The translations under genes were made by a program, and so were the position numbers. From Nitrosospira sp. NpAV (GTDB lineage Bacteria; Pseudomonadota; Gammaproteobacteria; Burkholderiales; Nitrosomonadaceae): a DNA stretch of 64,000 bases. The notes below the pieces were generated by a model. The model saw only the letters and a program-made list of their open reading frames with translations. It was not told where the DNA came from and ran no database searches. Where the stretch lies: assembly GCF_000832065.1 (NCBI RefSeq), contig NZ_JXQM01000016.1, positions 1-64,000 of the forward strand, given 5' to 3'. The first letter of the stretch is position 1, and the number at the start of each line of letters is the position of its first letter. Shown piece by piece: positions 39,464-47,962 of this stretch.

Positions 39464-40660
39464 GTGAATACTGAGCAATTGCTCGGCTATCTGCTGCTGA
39501 TCAGCGCATTGATATTGAGCCCTGCCAGTTATGGCGATCATGATCATTCAAAATCCAATACAGCTAATCTCAAGAGTCCTCCTCATGGAGGAGGTCTGTT
39601 CGTTACCGCTACTTTTGGTCCAGATGACCGGTTATGGCGGGTTGTACCAGAGAAAGAACATGTATATGTAGATTATTCAACCGATCTAGGTAGAACCTTC
39701 AGTACACCGGTACGTATCAACGGTGAATCACAGCGCGTGAAAGCAAGTAGGGAGAATCGGCCCGGCATCGTCGTGGATGGTTCCGGCAGAATCTATGTCA
39801 TTTATGCGGCAGAAGGCACTCAGCCGATAGCCCAGTACATTAGCGTGTCCATCGATAATGGGCGCAACTTTTCCACACCCCGGCCATTAAGCACCAAAGC
39901 GTCCGAAGCAAATTCTTCCTTGGGTCATTTAGCATTAAGTCCTGCGGGTAAAGTTTATATCTTCTGGCTGGACGAACGTGATCGCACCGATTGGAGGAAA
40001 CCAGGCAACGCAATGTATTTCACCACCATTATTGGCCAGGGGGAGGTTGATTTCATCAACCAGAAACTTTCTGACACCCTTTGCGAGTGCTGCCGTATTG
40101 CTGTTGCTTTTGATCCCGAGAGTCACCCGGTTTTACTGGCACGCTTTATTTATCCCGGTGATATTAGAGATCATGGACTTCTCAAGGTGCAAACTGACGG
40201 TAAATTACCCCTCTCTTGGCGAGTTACTTTTGATCAATGGAAACTCGAAGGCTGTCCGGAACATGGTCCGGCGATTTCAATTGCTAATGATGATCGGTAC
40301 CATATTGCCTGGTTTACGCAAGGCAGCGTCCGCCAGGGTTTGTTCTATGCCTATTCATCCGACGGGGGACAACACTTCTCAAATCCCTTACCTTTAGGTG
40401 ACGTCGAAAAATTACCCGGGCATCCTGATATCCTCGCACAGGGAAAGAATGTCATCCTGACCTGGACCGAATTTGACGGCGATAAAACGCATCTTTTTAT
40501 TATGCAATCAAACGACAAAGGCCAGAGCTGGGCGCCGGCCCAGTCGATTGCGGAAAGTACAAGCAAAACCGACTCTCCGTTTTTACTCGCCAGTACTCAA
40601 GGCATTTTTGTATCATGGAATAGCAAAAAGGAAGGTTATCGTCTAATTTCATTGAATTGA
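39464..40660 (+). CDS. Secreted Asp-box (BNR) beta-propeller protein
   Basis: 398 residues from a GTG start. A signal peptide (LLLISALILSPASYG) is followed by DHDHS. At least four Asp-box motifs are seen: STDLGRTFSTP, SIDNGRNFSTP, SSDGGQHFSNP and SNDKGQSWAP, indicating a sialidase-type six-bladed propeller. Catalytic sialidase residues (Arg triad, Tyr/Glu pair) could not be assigned, so enzyme activity is doubtful. It has an unusual CECCR cysteine cluster. A run of nine G residues directly precedes the start region and may serve as the ribosome site. Confidence 0.75.
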   Translation: MNTEQLLGYLLLISALILSPASYGDHDHSKSNTANLKSPPHGGGLFVTATFGPDDRLWRVVPEKEHVYVDYSTDLGRTFSTPVRINGESQRVKASRENRPGIVVDGSGRIYVIYAAEGTQPIAQYISVSIDNGRNFSTPRPLSTKASEANSSLGHLALSPAGKVYIFWLDERDRTDWRKPGNAMYFTTIIGQGEVDFINQKLSDTLCECCRIAVAFDPESHPVLLARFIYPGDIRDHGLLKVQTDGKLPLSWRVTFDQWKLEGCPEHGPAISIANDDRYHIAWFTQGSVRQGLFYAYSSDGGQHFSNPLPLGDVEKLPGHPDILAQGKNVILTWTEFDGDKTHLFIMQSNDKGQSWAPAQSIAESTSKTDSPFLLASTQGIFVSWNSKKEGYRLISLN

Positions 40661-40901
40661 GTAATCCAGGTTAGAAGTTCAATTTGAGGGGAAAAGGGCG
40701 GGCACGAAATCTGTGGCCGAACCAGTCCTTGCAGCATCGGGAACATTGTCTCGACATTCAGCTTGTAGCGGTGTCGTCGCAGCTCTTTGATGATGCCAAG
40801 AGGGAGGAAAGCTGCTTGGCTGGCGGCTAGGGAGACTCGCAATGCTTCGAGAAGCGTTGCGAGAGACGCGAAAAAATTGCCTCGTCATGTAATAAGGCTA
40901 A

Positions 40902-41693
40902 CTACACGTTCTTTGCTTTGGTACGGCACCGTGTAATGGCACCCATCAATCCCAAACCAGCTAAAAGCATTGCGTAGGTTTCAGGTTCGGGTACTACACC
41001 TGCTACCAATGTCCCGGTGACACCGTATTTATTCAAGAGGTTTGGGTTTGAAATATCCTGAGCCAAGTAATCCGATCCTCCAACGAACACAGAGTAGTCT
41101 CCCGCTGCCAGATTCATGAAAGTATGCGAAACCATGCCGTCCGTCACCCCATCCGAACCAAAACCTGTTCCATCATAGGCGTTGCCGATAAATTTGAAAA
41201 AACTCAGGTCTGCGGGTATACCATTGACAGCGTCCGGCTCGTTGCCTATTTTCCAGTCATTTAGTGCCCGGAAGGAGCCTTCGGCGTTATCGGGGCGGTT
41301 AGCCTTGGATATGTCCGAAGAATCAAGGTCTGCTTTCATCGGAGCCAAATGCGCAAGTCCCTGATAGAGCGAAAAACCGGGCATGAAGCCATCAAGTACA
41401 GGGGCGGCGCCGGCAGTTGCCGGGGTGAAAACCTGACTTCCAAATGTGAGCGTGACGTCGGTGGGATTCAATAATGTAAACCGATAAGCAAGTGTTTTAT
41501 GCGCATCGCCGTAGTCGGCATCAGTACCGTCGATCCATCCATAGTTTCCGGTGGCGGCTTGGTTCGAGCGGGTTGCGACAGTATAGGTATCATCAAATGT
41601 TCCAAAATTACGACCGGTATAGCCGATATGGGCCATTGCAGGCAGTGAGGTCATACCTGCGAAAAGTAGGACATATTTAAGCGTTTTTTTCAT
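40902..41693 (-). CDS. PEP-CTERM sorting-domain protein
   Basis: 263 residues from MKKTLKYVLLFAG (41693, GAGGC upstream). The 13 extra codons before it are unlikely. The signal peptide ends at AMAHIG. The C-terminal tail VPEPETYAMLLAGLGLMGAITRCR is a textbook PEP-CTERM signal: motif, membrane helix and Arg-rich end. Such proteins are processed by exosortase in exopolysaccharide-making Gram-negatives. The exosortase is expected on the chromosome. The central domain (TYTVATRSNQAATGNYGWIDG, YSVFVGGSDY) resembles FxDxF-type PEP-CTERM proteins. Confidence 0.92.
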   Translation of the reverse strand: MKKTLKYVLLFAGMTSLPAMAHIGYTGRNFGTFDDTYTVATRSNQAATGNYGWIDGTDADYGDAHKTLAYRFTLLNPTDVTLTFGSQVFTPATAGAAPVLDGFMPGFSLYQGLAHLAPMKADLDSSDISKANRPDNAEGSFRALNDWKIGNEPDAVNGIPADLSFFKFIGNAYDGTGFGSDGVTDGMVSHTFMNLAAGDYSVFVGGSDYLAQDISNPNLLNKYGVTGTLVAGVVPEPETYAMLLAGLGLMGAITRCRTKAKNV

Positions 41694-41800
41694 ACATAGC
41701 CTCTTGATTAACATAAAGTAGAAAATAAACATTTTGCATCGGAATGCTTCTCAGTCATCCTGATACAGCCAAGTATTTATTATTCATATTTAAAAATCAA

Positions 41801-41835
41801 TGTGGCATATTGTCACATGCGGCATATTGCCGCAT
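41801..41835. promoter_or_regulatory. Two adjacent palindromes upstream of the PEP-CTERM gene
   Basis: TGTGGCATATTGTCACA (41801-41817, one mismatch) and ATGCGGCATATTGCCGCAT (41817-41835, perfect) share the core GGCATATTG and overlap by one base. They lie about 110-140 bp upstream of the PEP-CTERM start. An operator is likely. The rest of 41733-42085 holds no recognisable gene. Confidence 0.7.
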
Positions 41836-42085
41836 GGTTGGTAACGTTATATGCTTACAGAATAAGCACGATTACTGTAATAGTTTTGCTGGAAGTAAAG
41901 AATGGGTTTTGATCGAACTAGATCGGCTTACCAAAGCTAGATTATGTCGATGGGGTCAGCTCGTCTGGCTAAGACTGCTAGCCTCACATCTCGGGCATGA
42001 GTCCATGTATAGAGTGCATTGAGAATCTCCCTGGAACATGCAATGGCGTATCAACTTCCTCTTTCTGGCAATAGAACCACCCTTG

Positions 42086-42406
42086 TTAATTCCGGCAGCG
42101 AATCATGATGCTCTGGGTGATAGCCATACTATCTTCGAATCCCAGATTATTTCCGCTTGCACTTGAACCGCGAACCCCCCTTAGAATAATCTGGCCGTCA
42201 TGGTTAAGCTGATCGTAGCCTCGTGAACCACATAGATCACCAGCTTTCTCGAAACATGTATTTATTCCAAGAGCGGCTCTGTCACAACTGATGCTGTAGC
42301 CTTTTGTTCCATCGGGTAGATAGGTTTCTTTAGAAACCGCACACCCCATAAGAGCCAATGCAAGAAGATTGCATATAACAAAACGTGCACTTAAGTTATA
42401 TCTCAT
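42086..42406 (-). CDS. Small lipoprotein
   Basis: 106 residues. The lipobox LALMGC (Cys22) is clear. The mature protein has four further Cys (SISCDR, NTCFEKAG, DLCGSRG, MIRCRN) and the pattern SKETYLPDGTKGYSISC...CFEKAGDLCGSRGYDQL, which is a recurrent small-lipoprotein family of unknown function in Gram-negatives. Disulfides are likely in the periplasm. Confidence 0.8.
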   Translation of the reverse strand: MRYNLSARFVICNLLALALMGCAVSKETYLPDGTKGYSISCDRAALGINTCFEKAGDLCGSRGYDQLNHDGQIILRGVRGSSASGNNLGFEDSMAITQSIMIRCRN

Positions 42407-42503
42407 GCTAATTGCCTCAATGTGAGGTCAACGATGCAATTTGTCGTTTCAATTTAAATCCTTATACTTAACATCGATGGCACATAAGTCTGAAAGAAGA
42501 AAG

Positions 42504-42522
42504 GGCCACAAAATCTGTGGCC
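42504..42522 (-). terminator. Hairpin after the Asp/Arg-rich secreted protein gene
   Basis: GGCCACA-AAATC-TGTGGCC is a perfect 7-bp stem flanked by AAAGG/CCTTT, 40 bp past the stop of the gene at 42562. A similar half, GAAATCTGTGGCC, recurs at about 40705-40720. Confidence 0.6.
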
Positions 42523-42561
42523 GCCTTTCTAGGGCAGCGTTCTTATTATCGCCTCAACTGA

Positions 42562-42894
42562 TCAGTGCCCCCCGCCATGGCCGTCCGACCGATCACCCCC
42601 TCCATCCTGGTTAGGGCGATCCAGGGGGGGCCTGCCATCGCGAGCAGGGGCCAGGTTTTGGTTCACTCGATCTATCGTTCTGCCTTGGGGATCCGCGTTT
42701 GTATCACGTTCCCTTCCGGTTGATCCGTCCCGATTGCCATTGGCTCTATCTGGGGGTGCCGGCCGCTGTACGGCAGCGTCCTGATCGGGCGGGTCGTCAT
42801 GGGCGTACGCTGAACCGGGTAAGCCGATTATCAGGGTGCTAGCCAGTACCCATGATCGAGCCGTTTTGTTTTTAAATGTGAAAGGGTATTTCAT
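42562..42894 (-). CDS. Secreted low-complexity protein ending in HGGGH
   Basis: 110 residues. Signal peptide MKYPFTFKNKTARSWVLAST...GSAYA, then an Asp/Arg/Pro/Gly/Asn-rich disordered chain (PPDQDAAVQRPAPPDRANG) ending DGHGGGH. No globular domain. The signal peptide is a clear relative of those at 43026 and 44521 although the tails differ. The His-Gly end may bind metal. AAGGAGA lies before the ATG. Confidence 0.7.
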   Translation of the reverse strand: MKYPFTFKNKTARSWVLASTLIIGLPGSAYAHDDPPDQDAAVQRPAPPDRANGNRDGSTGRERDTNADPQGRTIDRVNQNLAPARDGRPPLDRPNQDGGGDRSDGHGGGH

Positions 42895-42903
42895 GTTGTC
42901 TCC

Positions 42904-43026
42904 TTACTCAGTTGAGGATATCAGTTTAAAAAGCAGGCTAATTAAGCCGGGTAAACCGGCAATCAGCGCGCTAGCTAGCGCCAGTGTTTGAGCCGTTTTG
43001 TTCTTAAATATTAAAAGATATTTCAT
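42904..43026 (-). pseudogene. Truncated paralogue: signal peptide only (40 codons)
   Basis: Begins MKYLLIFKNKTAQTLALASA, nearly the signal peptide of the preceding gene, and stops right after it (LLFKLISSTE, then TAA). The leader CTGAGTAAGGAGATAAC before its ATG is almost the same as the leader before the gene at 42894. It looks like a tandem duplicate that has lost its mature part. Confidence 0.8.
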
Positions 43027-43079
43027 GTTATCTCCTTACTCAGTTGAGAATAGCAGTTATAGAATTATGCTAATTGATT

Positions 43080-43853
43080 CTAAGAAACCAATTCAACCAT
43101 GCCTGTGCCCAGGCGATATACTCCGCCGACTATCCGAATTTTTTTCTCCCTCACTGATCGACTCAAGATGGGTGTGCTATTCTTAAGCTCGGTAACAGTG
43201 AGGATGACATTCATCTTGACCGTATTGTCATAAAGCATGCCCGGCATAGTTCTCGCCGCCCTGACTGCGGGCGCTAGTGCCGTCGCCATTGCTTGGATGT
43301 GCCCCGGAAACTGTTTATTGTTATCAATGGCATCAATAGCGGCCCCCACAGCGCCACAACTTTCATGGCCAAGCACCATGATCAGCGGGGTATGCAATAC
43401 GGCAACCGCATACTCAAGCGTAGCCAGAAAATCGACAGTTATATAGTTGCCGGCGACCCGAGCCACAAACAGATCCCCGTGAGCCTCATCAAAACACTGT
43501 TCAGGACCGACTCTGGAATCGGCGCAACCCAAAATGGCAGCGTAGGGGTTTTGCCCTTTAACCAGAGCGTCCTGGGAAGTATGTATATCCAATGCTGCAA
43601 TCGATTGACCGCTACCATGACGCTTGTTGCCTTCCATCAATCTTTCCAAAGCCTGATCAGGCGTAAGCACGTTTTCAGGTTGTGGCGGGACTTTGGTGGA
43701 TGGCGTCAAAGGCGCCTTAGTTTCTTCCGCTCTGGCGACACCTGCACCACTAATACCCAAACCCAACGCAGATGCCGCTACCAATTTCATGAATGAACGT
43801 TTCCGTGAATCATGCTGAAGGTGTTCATTCTTTTTGTCACATACGTGGCACAT
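43080..43853 (-). CDS. Exported beta-carbonic anhydrase
   Basis: 257 residues. Zinc ligands Cys110, His163 and Cys166 with the Asp112-Arg114 pair (LGCADSRVGPEQ and GHESCGAVG). An N-terminal extension of about 60 residues has SRKRSFMKLVAASALGLGISGAGVARA, which looks like an export signal, possibly Tat-type although it is not a perfect RR motif, and starts with MCHVC. It interconverts CO2 and bicarbonate, apparently in the periplasm. In this metal island it is a zinc-requiring enzyme; in an autotrophic ammonia oxidiser it could aid carbon supply (inference). Confidence 0.9.
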   Translation of the reverse strand: MCHVCDKKNEHLQHDSRKRSFMKLVAASALGLGISGAGVARAEETKAPLTPSTKVPPQPENVLTPDQALERLMEGNKRHGSGQSIAALDIHTSQDALVKGQNPYAAILGCADSRVGPEQCFDEAHGDLFVARVAGNYITVDFLATLEYAVAVLHTPLIMVLGHESCGAVGAAIDAIDNNKQFPGHIQAMATALAPAVRAARTMPGMLYDNTVKMNVILTVTELKNSTPILSRSVREKKIRIVGGVYRLGTGMVELVS

Positions 43854-43912
43854 AAAAGCTCCTGTTATTCAGTACACTTCACATCGGAATAAAAAGTAAT
43901 TTCTCATTACAG

Positions 43913-44521
43913 TTAATGCCCTCCGCCATGATGGCCTGATCCACCCATCTTACTAGCTCGATCAGTGCCCGAGCCTTGTTTTGAGCCAGCAGCGCGGCCT
44001 GTGTTCGGGCGGCCTATCGGCTTGCTAGCGCGATCAGCGCCCGAACCCTGATCCGAACGAATTGCCGATCTTGCATCCGGATCGGCGTCCGAACTCGGCT
44101 TCGACGGAGCGGCACCCCATACTTTGTTTGGCTGATTTACCGTCTTGCCAGCGCGATCAGCGCCTGAACCCTTTGGTCGTACAGTGCCCCGGCCTAGATC
44201 CGATCGGTATATGGCCCCCATATTTGAGTCAGTGCCTGATCCTTGATTCGGCCGATAAATTCCCGGACTCGGGTTCGACCACTTCACATTCGGATCACCG
44301 CCCGAACCTGGATTAGGAGTTTTTTTCTTTTCCGGCTCTTTCCGAACAGTTAGAGCTTCTTTATTTTCTTCATTGCGCGCTTCTGGCCTTTGCGTGGAGG
44401 CACCCTGTCCTTGCGAGGTCTCCTGAGCATGACCAGCCCCTGCAATACCGATCATTAATGCGCTAACTAGCGCCAATGATTGAACCAATTTAGTTTTAAT
44501 ATCCAATAAAAGAAATCTCAT
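43913..44521 (-). CDS. Secreted repetitive Gly/Ser/Asp-rich protein ending in HHGGGH
   Basis: 202 residues. The signal peptide MRFLLLDIKTKLVQSLALVS...AGHA is followed by a Glu/Lys region, then degenerate repeats of the type GSGADRA(G/S)K and GSGTDRASK (at least four), ending GSGHHGGGH. The signal peptide resembles those of the two previous genes. It is probably an extracellular disordered protein with a metal-binding end. No known domain. Confidence 0.7.
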   Translation of the reverse strand: MRFLLLDIKTKLVQSLALVSALMIGIAGAGHAQETSQGQGASTQRPEARNEENKEALTVRKEPEKKKTPNPGSGGDPNVKWSNPSPGIYRPNQGSGTDSNMGAIYRSDLGRGTVRPKGSGADRAGKTVNQPNKVWGAAPSKPSSDADPDARSAIRSDQGSGADRASKPIGRPNTGRAAGSKQGSGTDRASKMGGSGHHGGGH

Positions 44522-44768
44522 AGTGTCTTCTTCTTATCAGTTCAAAGCGGCTATAGAATATAGTCGGCATGACTAGACCTTCCTGTACTACTGTCGCTCC
44601 AAAAAGGGAAAAAGCGCCACGAATACATCCATTTCGCCTGCGCTCCTCTATCAGTTACATCACTGAAATGAAGAAAACTGCGCAGTGGGCTTGCCAAGTT
44701 AACCTGGCGCGACTTTAGTTTGCCCAAGGCAACCTTAGGAGGTTGGCAACGAGCGTAACTTTGAAGAT

Positions 44769-45143
44769 CTAGATTGCGAAGCTGGTTTTGGGGGGGTGAA
44801 GCGGGGAGTCCGGGATGGACTCGGGAACGATGACAGAGACGAATAGTGTCAACGCTTCCATGCCGATGGAAGCGGGTACGAGTGGAGGAACTGTAAAAAA
44901 GAAGGGCTGGTATTGGCCGGCCGCCTGAAGGCATAAATCAATGGCGGCGTCCACATGCGCGCCATCGCTAAAAGCCTCAAGTTCATGGGCCTCTTGAAGC
45001 GCAACCGGATCTATAGAGAGCGCATGGTGCTTGCGATCCAGCTCATGCGCAAATACCTCGCCATTAAATGCCCAGCCGAATCCGGTCGTCAGCATAGTGA
45101 CGAATAAGGCAAATATGATAGGTTGGACAAAACGTTTATTCAT
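44769..45143 (-). CDS. CzcI-like small periplasmic protein, paralogue 2
   Basis: 124 residues from MNKRFVQPIIFALFV; the frame is open much further upstream (to 45647), but this is the start that matches the three paralogues. It is very close to the copies at 27507 and 47052: AHELDRKHHALSIDP, HVDAAIDLCLQAAGQ, PESIPDSPLHPPKTSF. No czc genes adjoin it here, so it is a solitary copy. Similarity at DNA level continues a little past the stop (GATCTAGATTGCGAAG-like). Confidence 0.72.
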   Translation of the reverse strand: MNKRFVQPIIFALFVTMLTTGFGWAFNGEVFAHELDRKHHALSIDPVALQEAHELEAFSDGAHVDAAIDLCLQAAGQYQPFFFTVPPLVPASIGMEALTLFVSVIVPESIPDSPLHPPKTSFAI

Positions 45144-45322
45144 GAATATTAGATTATATACCCCTAGTTTATTGTTGTTAACTGTTTTGAAGAAATATGT
45201 GAGCTCAGCAAATGGGGACGGCAATGCCTGTTTGCGCTCGATCGAATCTATATCCATTGTGTGCTTGGGAAACATTACCTTTTGTTCTCGTTCTTCCTCT
45301 ATATGATGGTTCCAACTTGTCT

Positions 45323-45811
45323 TTATTGTGCCACGGGTTGCGGGGGTATTTTTTCCCAGCCGCCCGGGCATTCCCTGACATACGGATAGTAGCCATCTGG
45401 ATTTCGACAATAGTGCCAATAGTTGGTTTGTGGCTCGGAAGTTGTTGGTATATTTTGTTGTGTGTACACTGGTGGGGGCGAAGGCGCTGCAACCACGGGT
45501 TGATAGGGGTAATATGGATAGGGATAAGGCATACCATAACCGTAGTAACCTAGACCATAACCTAAACCTAAGCCCAAGGCTAGATCGTAACCAAAGTGGC
45601 CTCCTCCATGCCAGCCACCGAAGTGTCCTCCTCCACCGTGTCCCCATCCATGCCCTCCTCCCGCCCAGACTGAGCCACTAAAAAGTGGGGCGAGCAATAT
45701 TATGACGAGACTTATAAAGTTTATCTGTTTCGTAAAAGACTTCATTTTTACACCAGCGATGACTTTGTACTTTTTGCTGTGTACAAATCTAGGTAATACA
45801 TATTGGCTCAT
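45323..45811 (-). CDS. Secreted Gly/His-rich protein
   Basis: 162 residues from the ATG at 45811, chosen because AAGGAGGT lies at ideal distance; a start at 45745 would give a more ordinary signal peptide. After the hydrophobic segment (FISLVIILLAPLFSGSVWA) comes GGGHGWGHGGGGHFGGWHGGGHF, a Tyr/Pro/Gly-rich stretch, and a conserved end HYCRNPDGYYPYVRECPGGWEKIPP. This Cys/Pro/Gly end occurs in many exported proteins of betaproteobacteria. Likely surface or periplasmic, possibly metal-binding. Confidence 0.72.
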   Translation of the reverse strand: MSQYVLPRFVHSKKYKVIAGVKMKSFTKQINFISLVIILLAPLFSGSVWAGGGHGWGHGGGGHFGGWHGGGHFGYDLALGLGLGYGLGYYGYGMPYPYPYYPYQPVVAAPSPPPVYTQQNIPTTSEPQTNYWHYCRNPDGYYPYVRECPGGWEKIPPQPVAQ

Positions 45812-45928
45812 AACTCGGCACCTCCTTTTCAATGCAGGCGCTGCTTTATTACATAGCGCAGCCTCTATAATTTCTGATCGACTAAGAACAAGTTACCAGT
45901 TCAATCTTTCGGGCCCTAAGTTTCTTTA

Positions 45929-46864
45929 TTAAGCAGTGTCCCAATCGGCGGAGTGATCTTCAACATCATCGAAGAAAAGATAACGGGATCTGTTTTTTTT
46001 TGCCTGATACATAGCAACATCAGCATTCGCCACAAGTTCATGGCCCATACTTCCATCACCCGGATACACGGCAATGCCGATATTAGGCTCAATGGTGAGC
46101 GTGAAATCTTCAATAATAAATAAGGGCGAAAACAGATCTAATATATTTTCCACGATATATTGAATGTTCTCTTTGCTCTGCGGATTCACTAATAAACACA
46201 GGAATTCATTATCGCCATAACGGCACACGATATCCTCAGTACGGATCTGTTCACGCAATCGTTGCGCCACGATCCGTAATATCTTGTCACCTACACCATG
46301 GCCATGCGTATCGTTAATCTCCTTAAAACGATCTACGGAAAAAAATACGACAGCAAAAATCCAGTCGTTCCGCTTAGCCAAAGCAATTGTCTGTTCAAGA
46401 CGATCGTTGAAGAAGTGTTGGTTTGGAATCCCAGTTGCAAAATCATGTAAGGTACGTTGCGTAGCTTCATGCACTATTTCGTTGGCGATCACCGCTATAT
46501 CCTGGGCATCGGACAATGCATTTCCTTTGGGGTCCAGTTTTTGCGGCGTTTCTTCCAATTCGTGGTGGAGTTTGTAGCGGTCATCGATTTCTCGTGCCAG
46601 CACTTCATTGATTTCATGAAGTTCGCTCGCACATTTCCCAACTTTATATTCTATCTTTTCGCTATGTGCCAGAGCGGTTTCCAACCGTTGTAAGGTACTA
46701 CCGGTTGCCACTTCCTTCTTTACCATTTCGGTGACAGCAGAAAGCTCGCTTGCACATTTTTTTATTTTATCCTTAACGTCCTGGCTCTGTTTCAAGGCCT
46801 TTTCCAACAGGAGTTGCTTCTTAACTCCGGGGGGAGATGAGGAATCATTTGAATGCATTTTCAT
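45929..46864 (-). CDS. GGDEF-domain protein with degenerate active site
   Basis: 311 residues. Residues 15-110 are coiled coil with an internal duplication (KIKKCASELSAVTEMVKKEV and YKVGKCASELHEINEVLAREI). The GGDEF domain runs from about 138 (LHDFATGIPNQHFFNDRLEQTIALAKRNDWIFAVVFFSVDRFKEIND) to 300, but the signature reads RYGDNEF (217-221 GDNEF) instead of GGDEF. The substrate and metal residues are therefore changed, and cyclic-di-GMP synthesis is doubtful; a receptor or scaffold role is possible. No membrane segment or EAL domain. Confidence 0.85.
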   Translation of the reverse strand: MKMHSNDSSSPPGVKKQLLLEKALKQSQDVKDKIKKCASELSAVTEMVKKEVATGSTLQRLETALAHSEKIEYKVGKCASELHEINEVLAREIDDRYKLHHELEETPQKLDPKGNALSDAQDIAVIANEIVHEATQRTLHDFATGIPNQHFFNDRLEQTIALAKRNDWIFAVVFFSVDRFKEINDTHGHGVGDKILRIVAQRLREQIRTEDIVCRYGDNEFLCLLVNPQSKENIQYIVENILDLFSPLFIIEDFTLTIEPNIGIAVYPGDGSMGHELVANADVAMYQAKKNRSRYLFFDDVEDHSADWDTA

Positions 46865-47051
46865 TTGCTATCTAAAAATAAGTGGGGACTTCTTTCTTGA
46901 TAGGCGAGCGAGTGCCAATAATTGAGCCCTATTGCTCGCACTAGCTAAGGCACTGATAGAAGAAGCAACTTGCACAGCTGGCTTATATCAAGCGAGTCGA
47001 GAGTACACATACAGCAACCTGAGGTTGCAGTAAGCGTAGTTTTGGAGAGAT

Positions 47052-47426
47052 CTAACTTGCGTAGTTGTTTCGGGGGGGATGAAGCGGCGAGTCGGGAATG
47101 GATTCGGGAACGGGGACAGCGACGAACCGTGTCAACGCTTCCATCGCTCTGGAAGCGGGGACGAGCGGGGGAACTGTAAAAAAGAAGGGCTGGTATTGTC
47201 CCGCCGCCTGAAGGCATAAATCAATGGCGGCATCCACATGCTTGCTATCGCGAAAAGCCTCAAGTTCATGGGCTTGTTGAAGCGCAACCGGATCTATAGA
47301 GAGCGCATGGTGCTTGCGATCCAACTCATGCGCAAATACTTCGCCATTAAACGCCCAGCCGAATCCGGTCGTCAGTATAGTGACGAATAAGGCAAATATG
47401 ACAGGCCGGATGAGACGCTTATTCAT
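47052..47426 (-). CDS. CzcI-like small periplasmic protein, paralogue 3
   Basis: 124 residues, nearly the same as the copies at 27507 and 44769 (FGWAFNGEVFAHELDRKHHALSIDP; AIDLCLQAAGQYQPFFFTVPPLVPAS; PESIPDSPLHPPRNNY). The C-terminus differs (NNYAS) and resembles the fourth copy (NTFAS). It is flanked by the GGDEF gene and a small membrane protein; no pump genes are nearby. Confidence 0.72.
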   Translation of the reverse strand: MNKRLIRPVIFALFVTILTTGFGWAFNGEVFAHELDRKHHALSIDPVALQQAHELEAFRDSKHVDAAIDLCLQAAGQYQPFFFTVPPLVPASRAMEALTRFVAVPVPESIPDSPLHPPRNNYAS

Positions 47427-47582
47427 GGCGTTTAGATTGTATTCCTACTTTTCATTATTGTTAACTTTTTTTTAAAAGAAGTAGCCTTAATTCGACCCTA
47501 CCCCAGAATAAGCACCGGTCTAATTGGGCAAATGCGCCCTTCGCGACCATCGCTGAGCAGTTTGACATCTCTGTTCGACGAT

Positions 47583-47852
47583 TTATTGCAGAGCGGCTAT
47601 ATTTCCATCCTGAGCCATTGCGCGTTGCGATGCCTGGGGCTTGGCTTCCTTCAACCACACAACTAGGGCCGTCACTTGGAGGGTTATGTTTGCGATTTGC
47701 CATGCAATCAGCCAAAACTGCTGTGTTTGATGATAAACGATTATGAGCGCGAGGTTGCCGGCGATCCACGCCAAATAGCCCCTGGCGTCTTTTCGGGTGA
47801 TTAGGAGTTGGCCGATCAATCCCGTCACGATGATGAATACTTGCAATACCAT
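47583..47852 (-). CDS. Small PnuC-like membrane protein
   Basis: 89 residues with three hydrophobic segments: VFIIVTGLIGQLLITRKDARGYLAWIAGNLALIIVYH...FWLIAWQIANITLQVTALVVWL. The arrangement resembles half of the PnuC-like nicotinamide mononucleotide transporter family or related small membrane proteins. Transport function is not established. Confidence 0.5.
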   Translation of the reverse strand: MVLQVFIIVTGLIGQLLITRKDARGYLAWIAGNLALIIVYHQTQQFWLIAWQIANITLQVTALVVWLKEAKPQASQRAMAQDGNIAALQ

Positions 47853-47962
47853 TATGGCCAGTTCCTAAACGAGGTGAACTGCCAGTTTCTCATGCTTTTG
47901 TCTTCATTCAGTCACGGAACAGAAGGGTAATGCTGCCCTATTTCTCGGGTGCTTCCTCTGCC

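Noticed and set aside
41700-41900. Sigma-54 promoter for the PEP-CTERM gene
   Set aside because: No GG-N10-GC element with the correct spacing was found on the minus strand.
45144-45647. N-terminal extension of the CzcI-like gene (frame open to 45647)
   Set aside because: Three paralogues start at the equivalent of 45143, and the extension overlaps the secreted Gly/His-rich gene.
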